From: Prevotella sp.
GTDB lineage: Bacteria > Bacteroidota > Bacteroidia > Bacteroidales > Bacteroidaceae
Length of the DNA stretch: 61,751 nucleotides
Direction: 5' to 3'
Assembly (NCBI GenBank): GCA_017483185.1
Contig: JAFULM010000036.1
Span: 1-61,751, forward strand
A program made the position numbers and the translations under genes. How positions within the stretch are numbered: position 1 is the stretch's first letter; the number at the start of each line of letters is the position of its first letter. The notes below the pieces were generated by a model. The model saw nothing but the letters and a program-made list of their open reading frames with translations. It had not been told where the DNA came from and ran no database searches. Shown here one piece after another: positions 1-8,882 of the stretch.

Positions 1-78
1 AATGCTGGTAGAGGCAACAAATCCACCTCCGGAAGGGGAGGAAATAGACTAAGGGGGCTTGTCCACGCATACAAATAA
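1..78 (+). other. possible 3' end of a gene cut by the window edge
   Basis: One frame is open from base 1 to a TAA at 76-78 (25 codons, Gly/Arg/Ser rich). Another frame gives a 16-codon peptide from an ATG at 2 that contains ATNPP, recalling the start of the small protein at 16139. Neither can be confirmed from so little sequence. Confidence 0.2.
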
Positions 79-108
79 GTCCAACTTCTATGTTTCAAGA
101 GGTTGGAC
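79..108. terminator. weak stem-loop between convergent units
   Basis: GTCCAAC (79-85) pairs with GTTGGAC (102-108) around a 16-nt loop, just after the stop at 78 and just beyond the end of the minus-strand protease remnant. No good T-run follows on either strand, so a terminator role is only inferred. Confidence 0.3.
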
Positions 109-116
109 AAGATGTT

Positions 117-974
117 TTATGGTTTAGCGGACAGTAATAAAAAAAAACTATCATTACGACAAACTGCATCTAAATATGGTTGAATCGTTGTTTTAACATC
201 AATACCAAAATCAGGTCCTAAATTCTTCTTTGATTTACTACAGAGATTCGACAATTTATTATGAGTCAGTCCGCTCACGCCAAAATAGCTGAAACGAATT
301 GTTGGTAACCTTTTGTCTTCTAAAATGGTATTAATGTCTTTAAGATATTGGCCGTAACCAAAATGCCCACGTTCTTCATTTGCCTGCACCCTCACAAACA
401 AACCAAGAAGAACATTTTCATTGGCTTCATTCTCAACAAAAATACCGCCTCCCGAATAGCCCTCCACATAAAAGTTTGCAATGCCTTGTTCCATATTTAG
501 GAGAAATTGCTGTTCTCCTATACGTTCTTCTATTCTTGTAACATTACTTGACAATACTTCTTTGTGATTATTCGCTTTTGGAAAACCCAATAAAAGCATG
601 CTTTTGGTTTCTGCGCAATTGTTAACAATTTGTATTGTTGATAAGTTTGAATTTATAGAATCAACATCGACTTTGTTCAATACAATTATAGCAAAATCTG
701 CATCTTTCTTTGGTGAACATGCTACAGAATCGGAGAGGTTTCTAATAGTTATAGGTTCATAGCATTGATGAGTGTATGAGTAGACCTCTACATAGATACT
801 CTTTCAGAGAACTCCAAAAAGATCGCCATCTTCATATAGGTTATGAGCTGCTGTCAATGCATAGAGTCTTCCACCCAGGTATTCCTCGTAATACAAAACA
901 CCAGACCCTATAACATGGTCGCACATGTCTTTTAAGCGAACTATATTGCCTTTTTTATCAAATTGAAGTTCCAT
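117..974 (-). pseudogene. trypsin-like serine protease, interrupted by in-frame TGA
   Basis: Read through one stop, this is a 285-codon trypsin-like peptidase with the full triad. His lies in LTAAHN (codon ~44), Asp in KKDADFAII (codon ~91) and the nucleophile Ser in GYSGGGIF. The frame is unbroken from the ATG at 974 to the TAA at 117 except for a TGA at 804-806 (codon 57), which separates His from Asp and Ser. A single CGA-to-TGA change would explain it. It is the last gene of the methyltransferase/MORC/Z1 operon, 78 nt after its neighbour. Proteases of this fold sit in several phage-defence systems as effectors or processing enzymes; a role here is inferred. The stop could be real decay, a sequencing error or readthrough. 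An internal start at 680 would give a piece without the His. Confidence 0.7.
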
Positions 975-1052
975 ATATTGCAGCCTTTTATGTTCTTAAC
1001 TGTAAAACCTTCTGATTATCTCAATGGAATAAACCATCCATTCTGATACTAT

Positions 1053-2612
1053 TTATTCCAAAGAAATTTGCATATTAAGCCCTAGAGCTGTATTTATCTT
1101 TTGAATTTGCAAGTATTTTGTCACTGTATCTGAGCACGTGTTAGCGTAAAGTCCATTTCCTAATTCCTTGAATGCGTTTGCATATTTCGGATTAACCATT
1201 GTATCAATTAGAGGGGAACCGCCATTCTTTCCCATTGTAATATTGAGTGCTCGAACATTATCAACGCCTGCATACTTGATTACCTCGATTAGGGTATTCA
1301 CAACTTGTTTTTCGCAAATCTCTCTACCATCATCAAACACTATGCGAATCTTTTGTCTAACGGAACGTCTTCTTTCCGATGACATATGGATGCTATCCAA
1401 AGTGGGATAAGGGTTGTTCCAGTCTATTTTCTTAAATAGTGCCTGCCAATGGAACATTTCCATATTTGGGAATAAATCGCCATAGAAATCTTCTACTGTA
1501 GCATAGGCAGACATTGGACGCGGATATTCAGAATCTAAATCTTCACGTAATAGGTCTATTAAAGTAGGATTAGCAATGCAAGTCAGAATACCGTGAGCGT
1601 CAGTAAAAGGTGTTTCATAGTCAACCTCCTCTGCTTCAGCACTATTCTCATCTTCTGGAGTCAATCCCAGTTCCTCCTCTGTTGGCTCAGGCAATTCATC
1701 ACTACCATTTCCCGCGTCCTTTTCGTTTTCACTATATTCGTCTATCAGGAAGTCGATATATGCAGGCAGGGCATATGAAAATGTATTATCCACCTCGGCA
1801 TCCAACTGTTTTATTTCATCCAATGAAAGGAATTCATTGACAGCATTACGATATTCCTCCAGCGTGTCACAAGCGAGAAAAATCCTTCTGTTGTTAGAAA
1901 TGAGCGAAGTGCTAATAAGTTGCTTTATTGCACGCACATGCTCCTGTACCGTTGGTTGGTCGTAACCAGCAGCATTTAAGTATCTGGCAAAATCACCCAG
2001 ATGTTGTGTGTTCGTTAACTCGCGATAAGCTGCATTGGCTTCACTTCTGCGTTTCGATCCCATAGCAACATATTCAGATGTATCAGGGAAAAACATTTCA
2101 ATATTGGCAAGGAATAGACTGATGTATTCTTGAGGGAATAAAAGAACGGAACCATCATTCTTTAACTCACGTGTGATGAAGTCTCCCTGTTCAACCGCCT
2201 CCTTCTGCCATGAGAAACGAGAATAAAGAGAAGGACTTGACGCAGTACCAATACGTTGCTTAGCTACATGAGGATTCCATGCTGCAAATACTCGGTTGTC
2301 CGAATCATAACCAAGCAAGATAAACAAAGCCTCTGTCTCTTTTATCTGAAGCAATGTGTCAACACCAGTCAACTGGGCTCGTGAGACATCAGGGTTGCTA
2401 AAATAAGCAGATGAAAGATTCTTAATATAGATGTAATACTCTACGCCCTCGAACATTATATGACAAGGATTTTTCTGACCATCAATAAATTTGAAGGTAG
2501 CAGAGGCATTCATCTCTGATACAAATATGTTTAGCAACTCAGATGATGTAAGATTCTTACGCTGAATGGGCGTTTGCTGCTCTGGTTCCAGTATTTTATT
2601 TACTTCGTCCAT
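1053..2612 (-). CDS. unrecognised 519-residue protein of the MORC/Z1 restriction-type operon
   Basis: I cannot assign this protein to a named family. The ATG at 2612 (start MDEVNKILEPEQQ) is preferred because it lies 13 nt after the stop of the upstream gene; longer readings overlap that gene. Residues ~60-180 form a compact alpha/beta domain with the segments GVEYYIYIKN, FILLGYD and FAAWNPH, the look of a nuclease or modified-base-reading module. The middle is acidic (many Glu/Asp near residues 290-330). The last ~75 residues form a small separate domain with KNGGSPLID and GNGLYANT. It occupies the place held by AIPR-type or nuclease effectors in related MORC/Z1 operons, but no AIPR motif is visible. 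It may be a specificity or effector subunit; this is inference. Confidence 0.65.
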   Translation of the reverse strand: MDEVNKILEPEQQTPIQRKNLTSSELLNIFVSEMNASATFKFIDGQKNPCHIMFEGVEYYIYIKNLSSAYFSNPDVSRAQLTGVDTLLQIKETEALFILLGYDSDNRVFAAWNPHVAKQRIGTASSPSLYSRFSWQKEAVEQGDFITRELKNDGSVLLFPQEYISLFLANIEMFFPDTSEYVAMGSKRRSEANAAYRELTNTQHLGDFARYLNAAGYDQPTVQEHVRAIKQLISTSLISNNRRIFLACDTLEEYRNAVNEFLSLDEIKQLDAEVDNTFSYALPAYIDFLIDEYSENEKDAGNGSDELPEPTEEELGLTPEDENSAEAEEVDYETPFTDAHGILTCIANPTLIDLLREDLDSEYPRPMSAYATVEDFYGDLFPNMEMFHWQALFKKIDWNNPYPTLDSIHMSSERRRSVRQKIRIVFDDGREICEKQVVNTLIEVIKYAGVDNVRALNITMGKNGGSPLIDTMVNPKYANAFKELGNGLYANTCSDTVTKYLQIQKINTALGLNMQISLE

Positions 2613-2625
2613 ATTTACTATAGTT

Positions 2626-3636
2626 TTATTTGAACAAACTTTTATACAATGGGCTTTCACCACGTTTGAATTCTGAATCAGGTGATTGAATATCCAGAAT
2701 ACCTGAAAGATTGCTGTTGAACCCAACGCCTGTAACTCCAGGGTGAACACCATCCTTGTCAACACCAGGCACATCTTTGGAATCATAGTATCGAAGCGTA
2801 TCACATGCTTCAACGTAATCAAAGAAAACCTCATTGAGCCGATGCATGTCTGTACCAATGGTTTCTGCAATCACTCTCATCATGTGCATTCGTGCATCAA
2901 CAGAATTAACTCTACTACAAATCTTATCGTAAAGGTCTCGGACAGACAAGCCATCCTTGCTCTGTGCCGATTCTCTGACTATTGCAGAAGCCACGACAAC
3001 ACGAGAATGTGCGGAAGGACACAATTGATCCAAAGAGAAGTGATGAATGCGTGTTTCGCTGCTTGTGCTCTTAACTTCCACCTTGTCGCGTCCCATTGAA
3101 AAATCATACTTAGCCGTAGGCGACTCGTGCCATGCTTTTATCATTACCTCTGGCATGTAGCTTTGTTCGATTATCAGTAGTTCTGTCCATAATCCTTGAA
3201 TTTTCTTGCGTGGCGGACACGTCATAGCAGAAAAAATAGAGATTAGATTCTCAACCTCAATGGCGATTTCGCGCTTTGAAGGAATCTCTGGCATTCTGTC
3301 AAACATCATTATAACAATGTCGAAAAAGTCCTCCTGTAGTATCTGATCAACAGAACGGAGGGTTAAGATGGTGTAATGGTGCGGCGTTTTCGTATCATTG
3401 TCATCAACAAAAGTGCATGATAGATTATACTCAACGGACAGAATATCAAGTGTCGTATTTGGGATGGACGATACTGTATCGTTAGTACATACGAAGAACT
3501 TAGGGTACCCCTCCTTCGAGATTCCCAATTTGTGGTTAGTATCCATGATTGGAATAACCGCAAAGTTTTTGTCTTCTGTTGTGATTTTGGCCAGAGCTTT
3601 GAACTGCTCAAATAAAACTTTATTTTGCATAGTCAT
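2626..3636 (-). CDS. PD-(D/E)XK motif protein, DUF4420-like
   Basis: 336 residues. The central IQGLWTELLIIEQ, then KYDFSMGRDKVEVKSTSSET and HHFSLDQL, match the DUF4420 pattern: Asp of YDF and the ExK of VEVK make a PD-(D/E)XK nuclease core at about residues 180-200. It is therefore a probable DNA endonuclease subunit. It starts 8 nt after the Z1 gene and ends 13 nt before the unrecognised gene, so it is co-transcribed. A second ATG two codons in (3630) is equally possible. Families of this type accompany Z1 and MORC/MutL-like ATPases in the systems described by Aravind's group and in the Mza defence system. The nuclease role rests on motif and neighbours. Confidence 0.85.
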   Translation of the reverse strand: MTMQNKVLFEQFKALAKITTEDKNFAVIPIMDTNHKLGISKEGYPKFFVCTNDTVSSIPNTTLDILSVEYNLSCTFVDDNDTKTPHHYTILTLRSVDQILQEDFFDIVIMMFDRMPEIPSKREIAIEVENLISIFSAMTCPPRKKIQGLWTELLIIEQSYMPEVMIKAWHESPTAKYDFSMGRDKVEVKSTSSETRIHHFSLDQLCPSAHSRVVVASAIVRESAQSKDGLSVRDLYDKICSRVNSVDARMHMMRVIAETIGTDMHRLNEVFFDYVEACDTLRYYDSKDVPGVDKDGVHPGVTGVGFNSNLSGILDIQSPDSEFKRGESPLYKSLFK

Positions 3637-3644
3637 TCCTTATT

Positions 3645-5981
3645 TTAATCATCGTCTTCAACATCCTCGTCCTCTTGATTAGCTTGTTCTGAGAGGACAT
3701 AATTTGTTGCAAATGACTCTGGGTAGCTGATTGCAAGCGAGTAAGCATCATCGGGGTAATCTACTGGCTTTACTCCATCCAACTTAATGTGGTATAGTTG
3801 AATGGTAATAGAATCAGAGCCGACAATCGCCAAATCACCAGGGTAAACGTCTGCACCACTCGTAGATCGACCAGTCGCCAGAGGAACGGTTATCCTCAAA
3901 GCATTGTAATCAAAATTACGGGAACGAAGGTTTGCGCCAATTCGCTTGTATGCCATCTGGTAGAAATAAACGAACTGTAATGGTTCATCTTCTTTATCAG
4001 CCAAATAGCGTAAGTAGCGTATCGTCGCAGCCTTTCTAGTGGCATCCTTATAATTCCCAAACTGGAAATCATCAAGGAACTCTATTGCCTCATCAACGGG
4101 CATTCGAAAGCCACGATGACAGCGGTCATCTGTATGATAATCTTCTTCGATGTTAAAGTCTTCGATATGCCTTTCAATAAACGCCTCTGCCACTCGTCTG
4201 TTTTGCTCAATACGCTCTTTGCTCTCGTATGCTTGCATTTCCTTTACGCCCTTCAATTGGCTATTGACAATACTGATTGGCAACACATTTGCGCGTGTAG
4301 CTCTCATCTTTGGAGAAAGAAGTATCTTACGCTCAGCTGCTGCAAGGTTATCGCATGTAGCAAGAACAGAACGCAATTCTTCTTCGTGGTCAATGTAAGC
4401 CTTGTAGTCGTTCATTGTCCAACTTGGCAGATAAACGCGACAAGATTCGATGTAATCACGCTTATAACCAAAGAAACGGCAACGCTGCTGGATGGTGTCC
4501 GCATTAGCTGGTCCTGTAGAGTATCGAGGCATGTAGGTTGTTGCAAGGTTCTCAACGGTGAATCCACGATTGAGCATTTCAGCACCAACTAATACATGCA
4601 TGGCGTACTCATCCCATTCTATTTCTGTTTGGGCATCCTTATCGGTGTTCACAAGATAAACTTTCCAACTACACAGCACATTTTGAATCAGAGGGAGCAA
4701 CTCTTCAAATTCAGGTCGTTCCTCTACGTTATAGAACTCTATTGCAGCCGGGAACAATTCGCGCAGACGTTTAATCAAACTACGTTTGTCATCGTTGCCT
4801 TCATCTTTGCGTATTGACTTACGCCATGATTTCAACTGCGCGTCAATCCACTTCTTGAACTTCGAGTTGTACTTCTTCTCTGTAGCAGGGTGAACCATCA
4901 TCGAAAGATAGTTTACTCCATCTCTTCGTAGGTACTTAACCACAATTGCTACGGCAAGAATGTGCATAAGTAAAGCATCCTTCAAGGATTTTGGCATGCG
5001 GTCAAGCGGATTCTTTGTTTTATGGAAAACCTCCTCGTTTGGAATCTGCTGAATCAACCTGCCTCTATACAATTCATGGTTTGCTTCACGTCCGAAATAC
5101 AATTTGCCTCCAATGTAACCTTTCCCCGGAGTCAGCAGAGTGTGACTCTTAGGAGACAGCATGTCCTTCATACTGATAAGGATGTTGGCTTGTGGAGTAG
5201 CTGTGTATTGGATGTAAGTATTACCTGGAAGCGCATTACGCATCTTGATAATAGAATCATAGGTCGCTGACTTTTCTTCTTCCTCATCCTCTGCCTTCTT
5301 ACTATTTTTACGGCCATAGCTATTGAGAGAAGCCTGATCTGCCTCATCGTCAATGATAAGAACAGTTTCATCCTCCATGGCTTCAATAAAGTCGTTTGAC
5401 TTGAAGATGGAAGTCAAAGCGTCAATGTGCTTATGATGTTTGAGGATAGGTATGAGCAGAATGGTGTTGTCCATGTAGAGGTTGCCCACAATCTGGTCAA
5501 GGTCATCAATCTTTGGGTCTTTGTGTATCTTGAAGACTTCACGATTGTTGACTCCACTCTCCTTTATCAAGTCCTTCTTCAATCGTTTTGATGTCTGATC
5601 TAGAAGGTTTGTCTTAGAGCCTGCCAGATAAACAACCACTCGATAGTGATTGTCGAGAGCAAGTGCCGTAAGGCCTGTAAACGACATGGTCTTACCACTC
5701 TGCACATAACCGACAACAAGATGCGTTGTTTCTGGATTATGCACAGCATTATGAGGATTGCAATGCGCAAGAATGTGAGCAGTTTCTTCGCGTAAAGTTG
5801 CTGCTCCAACTGGTGTAATACCTTTCTTCTTGTATGAGCCATCAGGTTTAGGACCTATCATCTGCGAAAATACAAATGAGTTGAAATGCGCACCCAGTTC
5901 CACCTCGTTTAAGACAGAACTGTTTGTTGCGTCAACCGCATTCGCACCTGTTGGCGTGTCGTTTATAATAATATGCTGCAT
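3645..5981 (-). CDS. Z1 domain protein (helicase-like ATPase)
   Basis: 778 residues. VVGYVQSGKTMSF (residues ~107-119) is the altered Walker A of the Z1 family, and VLIIDDEADQASLN is the Walker B / DEAD-like motif. GAEMLNRGFTVENLATTYMPR and QQRCRFFGYKRDY, further on, resemble the superfamily-2 C-terminal motifs. Z1 proteins are predicted DNA translocases or endonuclease-coupled ATPases. The acidic tail (EDEDVEDDD) is notable. It begins 3 nt after the MORC ATPase stop and is followed after 8 nt by the nuclease-motif gene, so the three should be made together and may form one complex. Confidence 0.92.
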   Translation of the reverse strand: MQHIIINDTPTGANAVDATNSSVLNEVELGAHFNSFVFSQMIGPKPDGSYKKKGITPVGAATLREETAHILAHCNPHNAVHNPETTHLVVGYVQSGKTMSFTGLTALALDNHYRVVVYLAGSKTNLLDQTSKRLKKDLIKESGVNNREVFKIHKDPKIDDLDQIVGNLYMDNTILLIPILKHHKHIDALTSIFKSNDFIEAMEDETVLIIDDEADQASLNSYGRKNSKKAEDEEEEKSATYDSIIKMRNALPGNTYIQYTATPQANILISMKDMLSPKSHTLLTPGKGYIGGKLYFGREANHELYRGRLIQQIPNEEVFHKTKNPLDRMPKSLKDALLMHILAVAIVVKYLRRDGVNYLSMMVHPATEKKYNSKFKKWIDAQLKSWRKSIRKDEGNDDKRSLIKRLRELFPAAIEFYNVEERPEFEELLPLIQNVLCSWKVYLVNTDKDAQTEIEWDEYAMHVLVGAEMLNRGFTVENLATTYMPRYSTGPANADTIQQRCRFFGYKRDYIESCRVYLPSWTMNDYKAYIDHEEELRSVLATCDNLAAAERKILLSPKMRATRANVLPISIVNSQLKGVKEMQAYESKERIEQNRRVAEAFIERHIEDFNIEEDYHTDDRCHRGFRMPVDEAIEFLDDFQFGNYKDATRKAATIRYLRYLADKEDEPLQFVYFYQMAYKRIGANLRSRNFDYNALRITVPLATGRSTSGADVYPGDLAIVGSDSITIQLYHIKLDGVKPVDYPDDAYSLAISYPESFATNYVLSEQANQEDEDVEDDD

Positions 5982-5984
5982 ACT

Positions 5985-7535
5985 TTATACTTTGGTCTTT
6001 TTGATGTAAGCGTTGAATGAGTCGAAGAGTTCAGCCGTTGAGTCATTACCTTCTTCCTTAGCCATGAACTTTGCAAGAGCCATGGTTTTGAGGATGGCAA
6101 CAATGGCTTTCTCTGAGTTCTGGAAATGCTGGAAGAAAACATGGTTCATGTTTATTTTGCAAGTAACCACATTTTCGTCCTGCTGCATGGTATCAAGCCA
6201 TACAAGTTCACTTCCCTTATCAACCATCTCAACACGTAGTTTGTAATCCTTCCCATTGATGTTGTAAGTATCATCAAAGTGTCCCATTACAAGTGGTGTG
6301 TCCTCTACGGTTTCACTCACGATTGATGGTTGAGGAGTTGTGCCGGTGGTGTAGGTTGTCGTGGTGGTTGTAGTTACTGGCTGTGGCTTTGTAACCACTT
6401 CAACCTTCTCGTTCTTTTTCTTGTCGTTGTTGTGCGACTTTACCAGTTTGTTTACTTTCTTCTGGCGTTCGTCAAGACGATAATCTTCTGCCTGATTGTA
6501 AAGGTCAAACTCCTTGGTGTGTATTTCACCACGAAGCATCTCCATCAGAGCTTTAAGATTCTCTTTGTCCTGAAGATCATTCTTATTGAAGGATACTGCA
6601 AAGCCCTCCAACTCCAACTCTCCGAAGATACGCTTGTAACGGAATGTACCAGTAGAACCCGAAAGGCTCTTTGGAAAGTATCGTCCATCAGTTTCTGCGC
6701 CATAGACAACACGTCCACGACGCAACAGGACGAAACCGTTCTTCGTACTATTGATGTCCTTCAGGATTCCAATGAAACCCGTAGCTCGGTATTTGCCAAA
6801 CTTGAAATCAATATCCTTGCGCCAATAGATTGCAGGACCATTTGGGTTCTTTACCGATGGTGCTGTGAGTATTTCAGACTCTTCAAATGCCAATTTTATG
6901 CCATCAACATAGATGTCGGCCTCATTCATACGCAAAGATTTGCGATAAATACTGCTTAGTTCTGTTCTTATCTTATCCAAAGCCTTCTTGGTCGGTGCCT
7001 TAGGCGTTGGCGAAGTTATCCGAATAGAGGTGTAATGTTCTGCAGTCTCAGCTTCCTCTTCTTTGACTACAAGTTTGGTGAGACTGTCGGCTAGCACCTT
7101 ATTAAGGTCGAATGTGATTGAACGGGAAACCACTTCACCTAGTGCAGAAGTTTTCAGACTCCATTCGTTGCCAAGCCAAAGCGCAGCAGTCTTCAAGCCC
7201 ATACCAAACTCATTCAATCCCTCATTGTTTTCTGGGGTATTGGCAAGTTTGAATGCTTTGGTGTAGTTTGAAGCATCAATTCCGCCTGCATTATCTGTGA
7301 TTATGATTGCCGTTGCCTGATTGGTGTTTCCATCCCACTCAAAGTCAATATCAATTCGAAGCCGATACTCTGAATCAACCGCAAGAAGTTTCTCCTTCTT
7401 ATCACGTGACGACTGTAGGGCATTATCCACAAACTCAGCCAGCACATGTGAAGGTGTGTTGGGCAGATCGGGAATGCGTCCGTACATGTTTGCACCGATT
7501 GTTATGTCAACGGATGAAATGTTTTGATTTGTCAT
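5985..7535 (-). CDS. MORC/MutL-like GHKL ATPase
   Basis: 516 residues with the Bergerat fold near the N-terminus. The N box is AEFVDNALQSS (~33-43), the G1 box ITDNAGGID, and the G2 box EFGMGLKTAALWLG. An S5-like second domain follows, then a basic region and a Thr-rich linker (PQPVTTTTTTTYTTG) before a C-terminal domain. This is the bacterial group ancestral to eukaryotic MORC ATPases, known from restriction-modification-like operons, where ATP-driven dimer closure is thought to clamp or remodel DNA. Its start overlaps the stop of the upstream methyltransferase by 4 nt, which implies translational coupling. Confidence 0.93.
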   Translation of the reverse strand: MTNQNISSVDITIGANMYGRIPDLPNTPSHVLAEFVDNALQSSRDKKEKLLAVDSEYRLRIDIDFEWDGNTNQATAIIITDNAGGIDASNYTKAFKLANTPENNEGLNEFGMGLKTAALWLGNEWSLKTSALGEVVSRSITFDLNKVLADSLTKLVVKEEEAETAEHYTSIRITSPTPKAPTKKALDKIRTELSSIYRKSLRMNEADIYVDGIKLAFEESEILTAPSVKNPNGPAIYWRKDIDFKFGKYRATGFIGILKDINSTKNGFVLLRRGRVVYGAETDGRYFPKSLSGSTGTFRYKRIFGELELEGFAVSFNKNDLQDKENLKALMEMLRGEIHTKEFDLYNQAEDYRLDERQKKVNKLVKSHNNDKKKNEKVEVVTKPQPVTTTTTTTYTTGTTPQPSIVSETVEDTPLVMGHFDDTYNINGKDYKLRVEMVDKGSELVWLDTMQQDENVVTCKINMNHVFFQHFQNSEKAIVAILKTMALAKFMAKEEGNDSTAELFDSFNAYIKKTKV

Positions 7536-8881
7536 AAACTCAGAAGGTTTTTTGCAATATGTTTAACTATAGTTACATTCACTGCATTACCAAGAGCTGC
7601 ATATGAACGAGCTACCGACAATCGGAATCTCTCATCACCAAACTTGAGTTTCATCATTCCCTGCAATTTGGCTGCCTCTTTTCTGGTCATATATCGTCCT
7701 TTAGAGGGCTCTCCTGGTTTATAAGAACCTTTGGGTAAATCTATCCATAGAAAAATCGGAATTTGCGTGCCAACCAGATTCAATGCGGGAGAGAAAGTTG
7801 GTAATTTAACTCGTATACCAGATGCACGGAACTGTATAATTTTGTCCTCCAATATGGGTTTTGCATCATCACCACAATTCCATTCTAATTTAAGATGGCT
7901 GTTCTCTAAATGCTGAATCTTAGATATCCAAGGATCGAGCCATTCTTTGTTTTTTTTGTAGAATTCTCGATTCTGTTCTATGTATCTAATTTTCCAGTCT
8001 GGAAAAAACTCAGCCTTATCTGTTTGTGAATAGATTGGAAGACACCCTAAACACTGGGCCTTACCAACACCATCTATGGGCCTGCCTAAATGACCATGCT
8101 TCCCTTTCAATTCTTTTAAAGATTGAAACGCAGGTGCCTTCTTTTTAAATTCGTAGTCAGCGCCAAACTCCATCGCCCATATTGGGAAACGAGGAATCTT
8201 CTGACCATGAGCTATGGTTAAATCTATAAATTCCTGCCATAGTGCCAGTTGTTGACGTGTATCAGCTTTGAGTTTAATAAAATCAGAATCGTCTTCGTCA
8301 ATAATCTGCTTTATATTGCTAGGCCATGACTTTGGTGGAATAGGGAACCTGAAATTTTTCAGATTTCCCATTTCCCTATTTTCACATACTATGTATATAC
8401 GTCGGCGGTGTTGTGGTATTCCCCATTGATGAGGTGATAATATCGCAGGTTCAGCCACTTCATAGTTCAATTCTTTGTCAAGCATCCTATGGATGGTTTG
8501 CCATGTACTCCCCCCATCATGTCCTTTCAAGTTAGAAACATTTTCAAGAAAAACGTATCGCGGGCGATGATGTTCTATTATTTTGCAGATATATGTAAAC
8601 AAATTACCTCTGTTTTTCTCATCGTTAAATCCTTGTCGCTTACCAGCCTGACTGAATGGTTGACAAGGAAAACCAGCACAAAGTATATCGTGGGCAGGAA
8701 TGTCTTCTGGTCTAATGCTCGTTATATTTCCCTCTATCCTAGTACCAGGGAAATTAATAGCGTATAGTTTTCTTAAATCTTCACGTAATTCTGACGCAAA
8801 TACGCATTCATGCCCTAATTCACTAAGAGCGAAATGGAAGCCTCCTAAGCCGGCAAATAAATCTATGAACTTTAATGGCAT
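7532..8881 (-). CDS. DNA (cytosine-5) methyltransferase, first of a pair in the operon
   Basis: 449 residues. Motif I is FIDLFAGLGGFHFAL, motif IV GFPCQPFSQAGKRQGF (catalytic Cys in PCQ), motif VI FLENV and motif VIII QHRRRIYIV. Motifs IX-X near the C-terminus include RMLTxxE-like MTRKEAAKLQG and ALGNAVNV. The region between VIII and IX (~200-370) holds the target-recognition domain. It should protect host DNA against the nuclease parts of this operon. It starts 1 nt after the second methyltransferase ends. Two unlike C5 methyltransferases side by side often mean an asymmetric target, each modifying one strand; the target cannot be read from sequence. Confidence 0.93.
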   Translation of the reverse strand: MPLKFIDLFAGLGGFHFALSELGHECVFASELREDLRKLYAINFPGTRIEGNITSIRPEDIPAHDILCAGFPCQPFSQAGKRQGFNDEKNRGNLFTYICKIIEHHRPRYVFLENVSNLKGHDGGSTWQTIHRMLDKELNYEVAEPAILSPHQWGIPQHRRRIYIVCENREMGNLKNFRFPIPPKSWPSNIKQIIDEDDSDFIKLKADTRQQLALWQEFIDLTIAHGQKIPRFPIWAMEFGADYEFKKKAPAFQSLKELKGKHGHLGRPIDGVGKAQCLGCLPIYSQTDKAEFFPDWKIRYIEQNREFYKKNKEWLDPWISKIQHLENSHLKLEWNCGDDAKPILEDKIIQFRASGIRVKLPTFSPALNLVGTQIPIFLWIDLPKGSYKPGEPSKGRYMTRKEAAKLQGMMKLKFGDERFRLSVARSYAALGNAVNVTIVKHIAKNLLSL

Positions 8882-8882
8882 A

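Noticed and set aside
1053-2612. AIPR effector of an Mza-type system
   Set aside because: Position fits, but the protein lacks any AIPR motif I can see; left as unrecognised.
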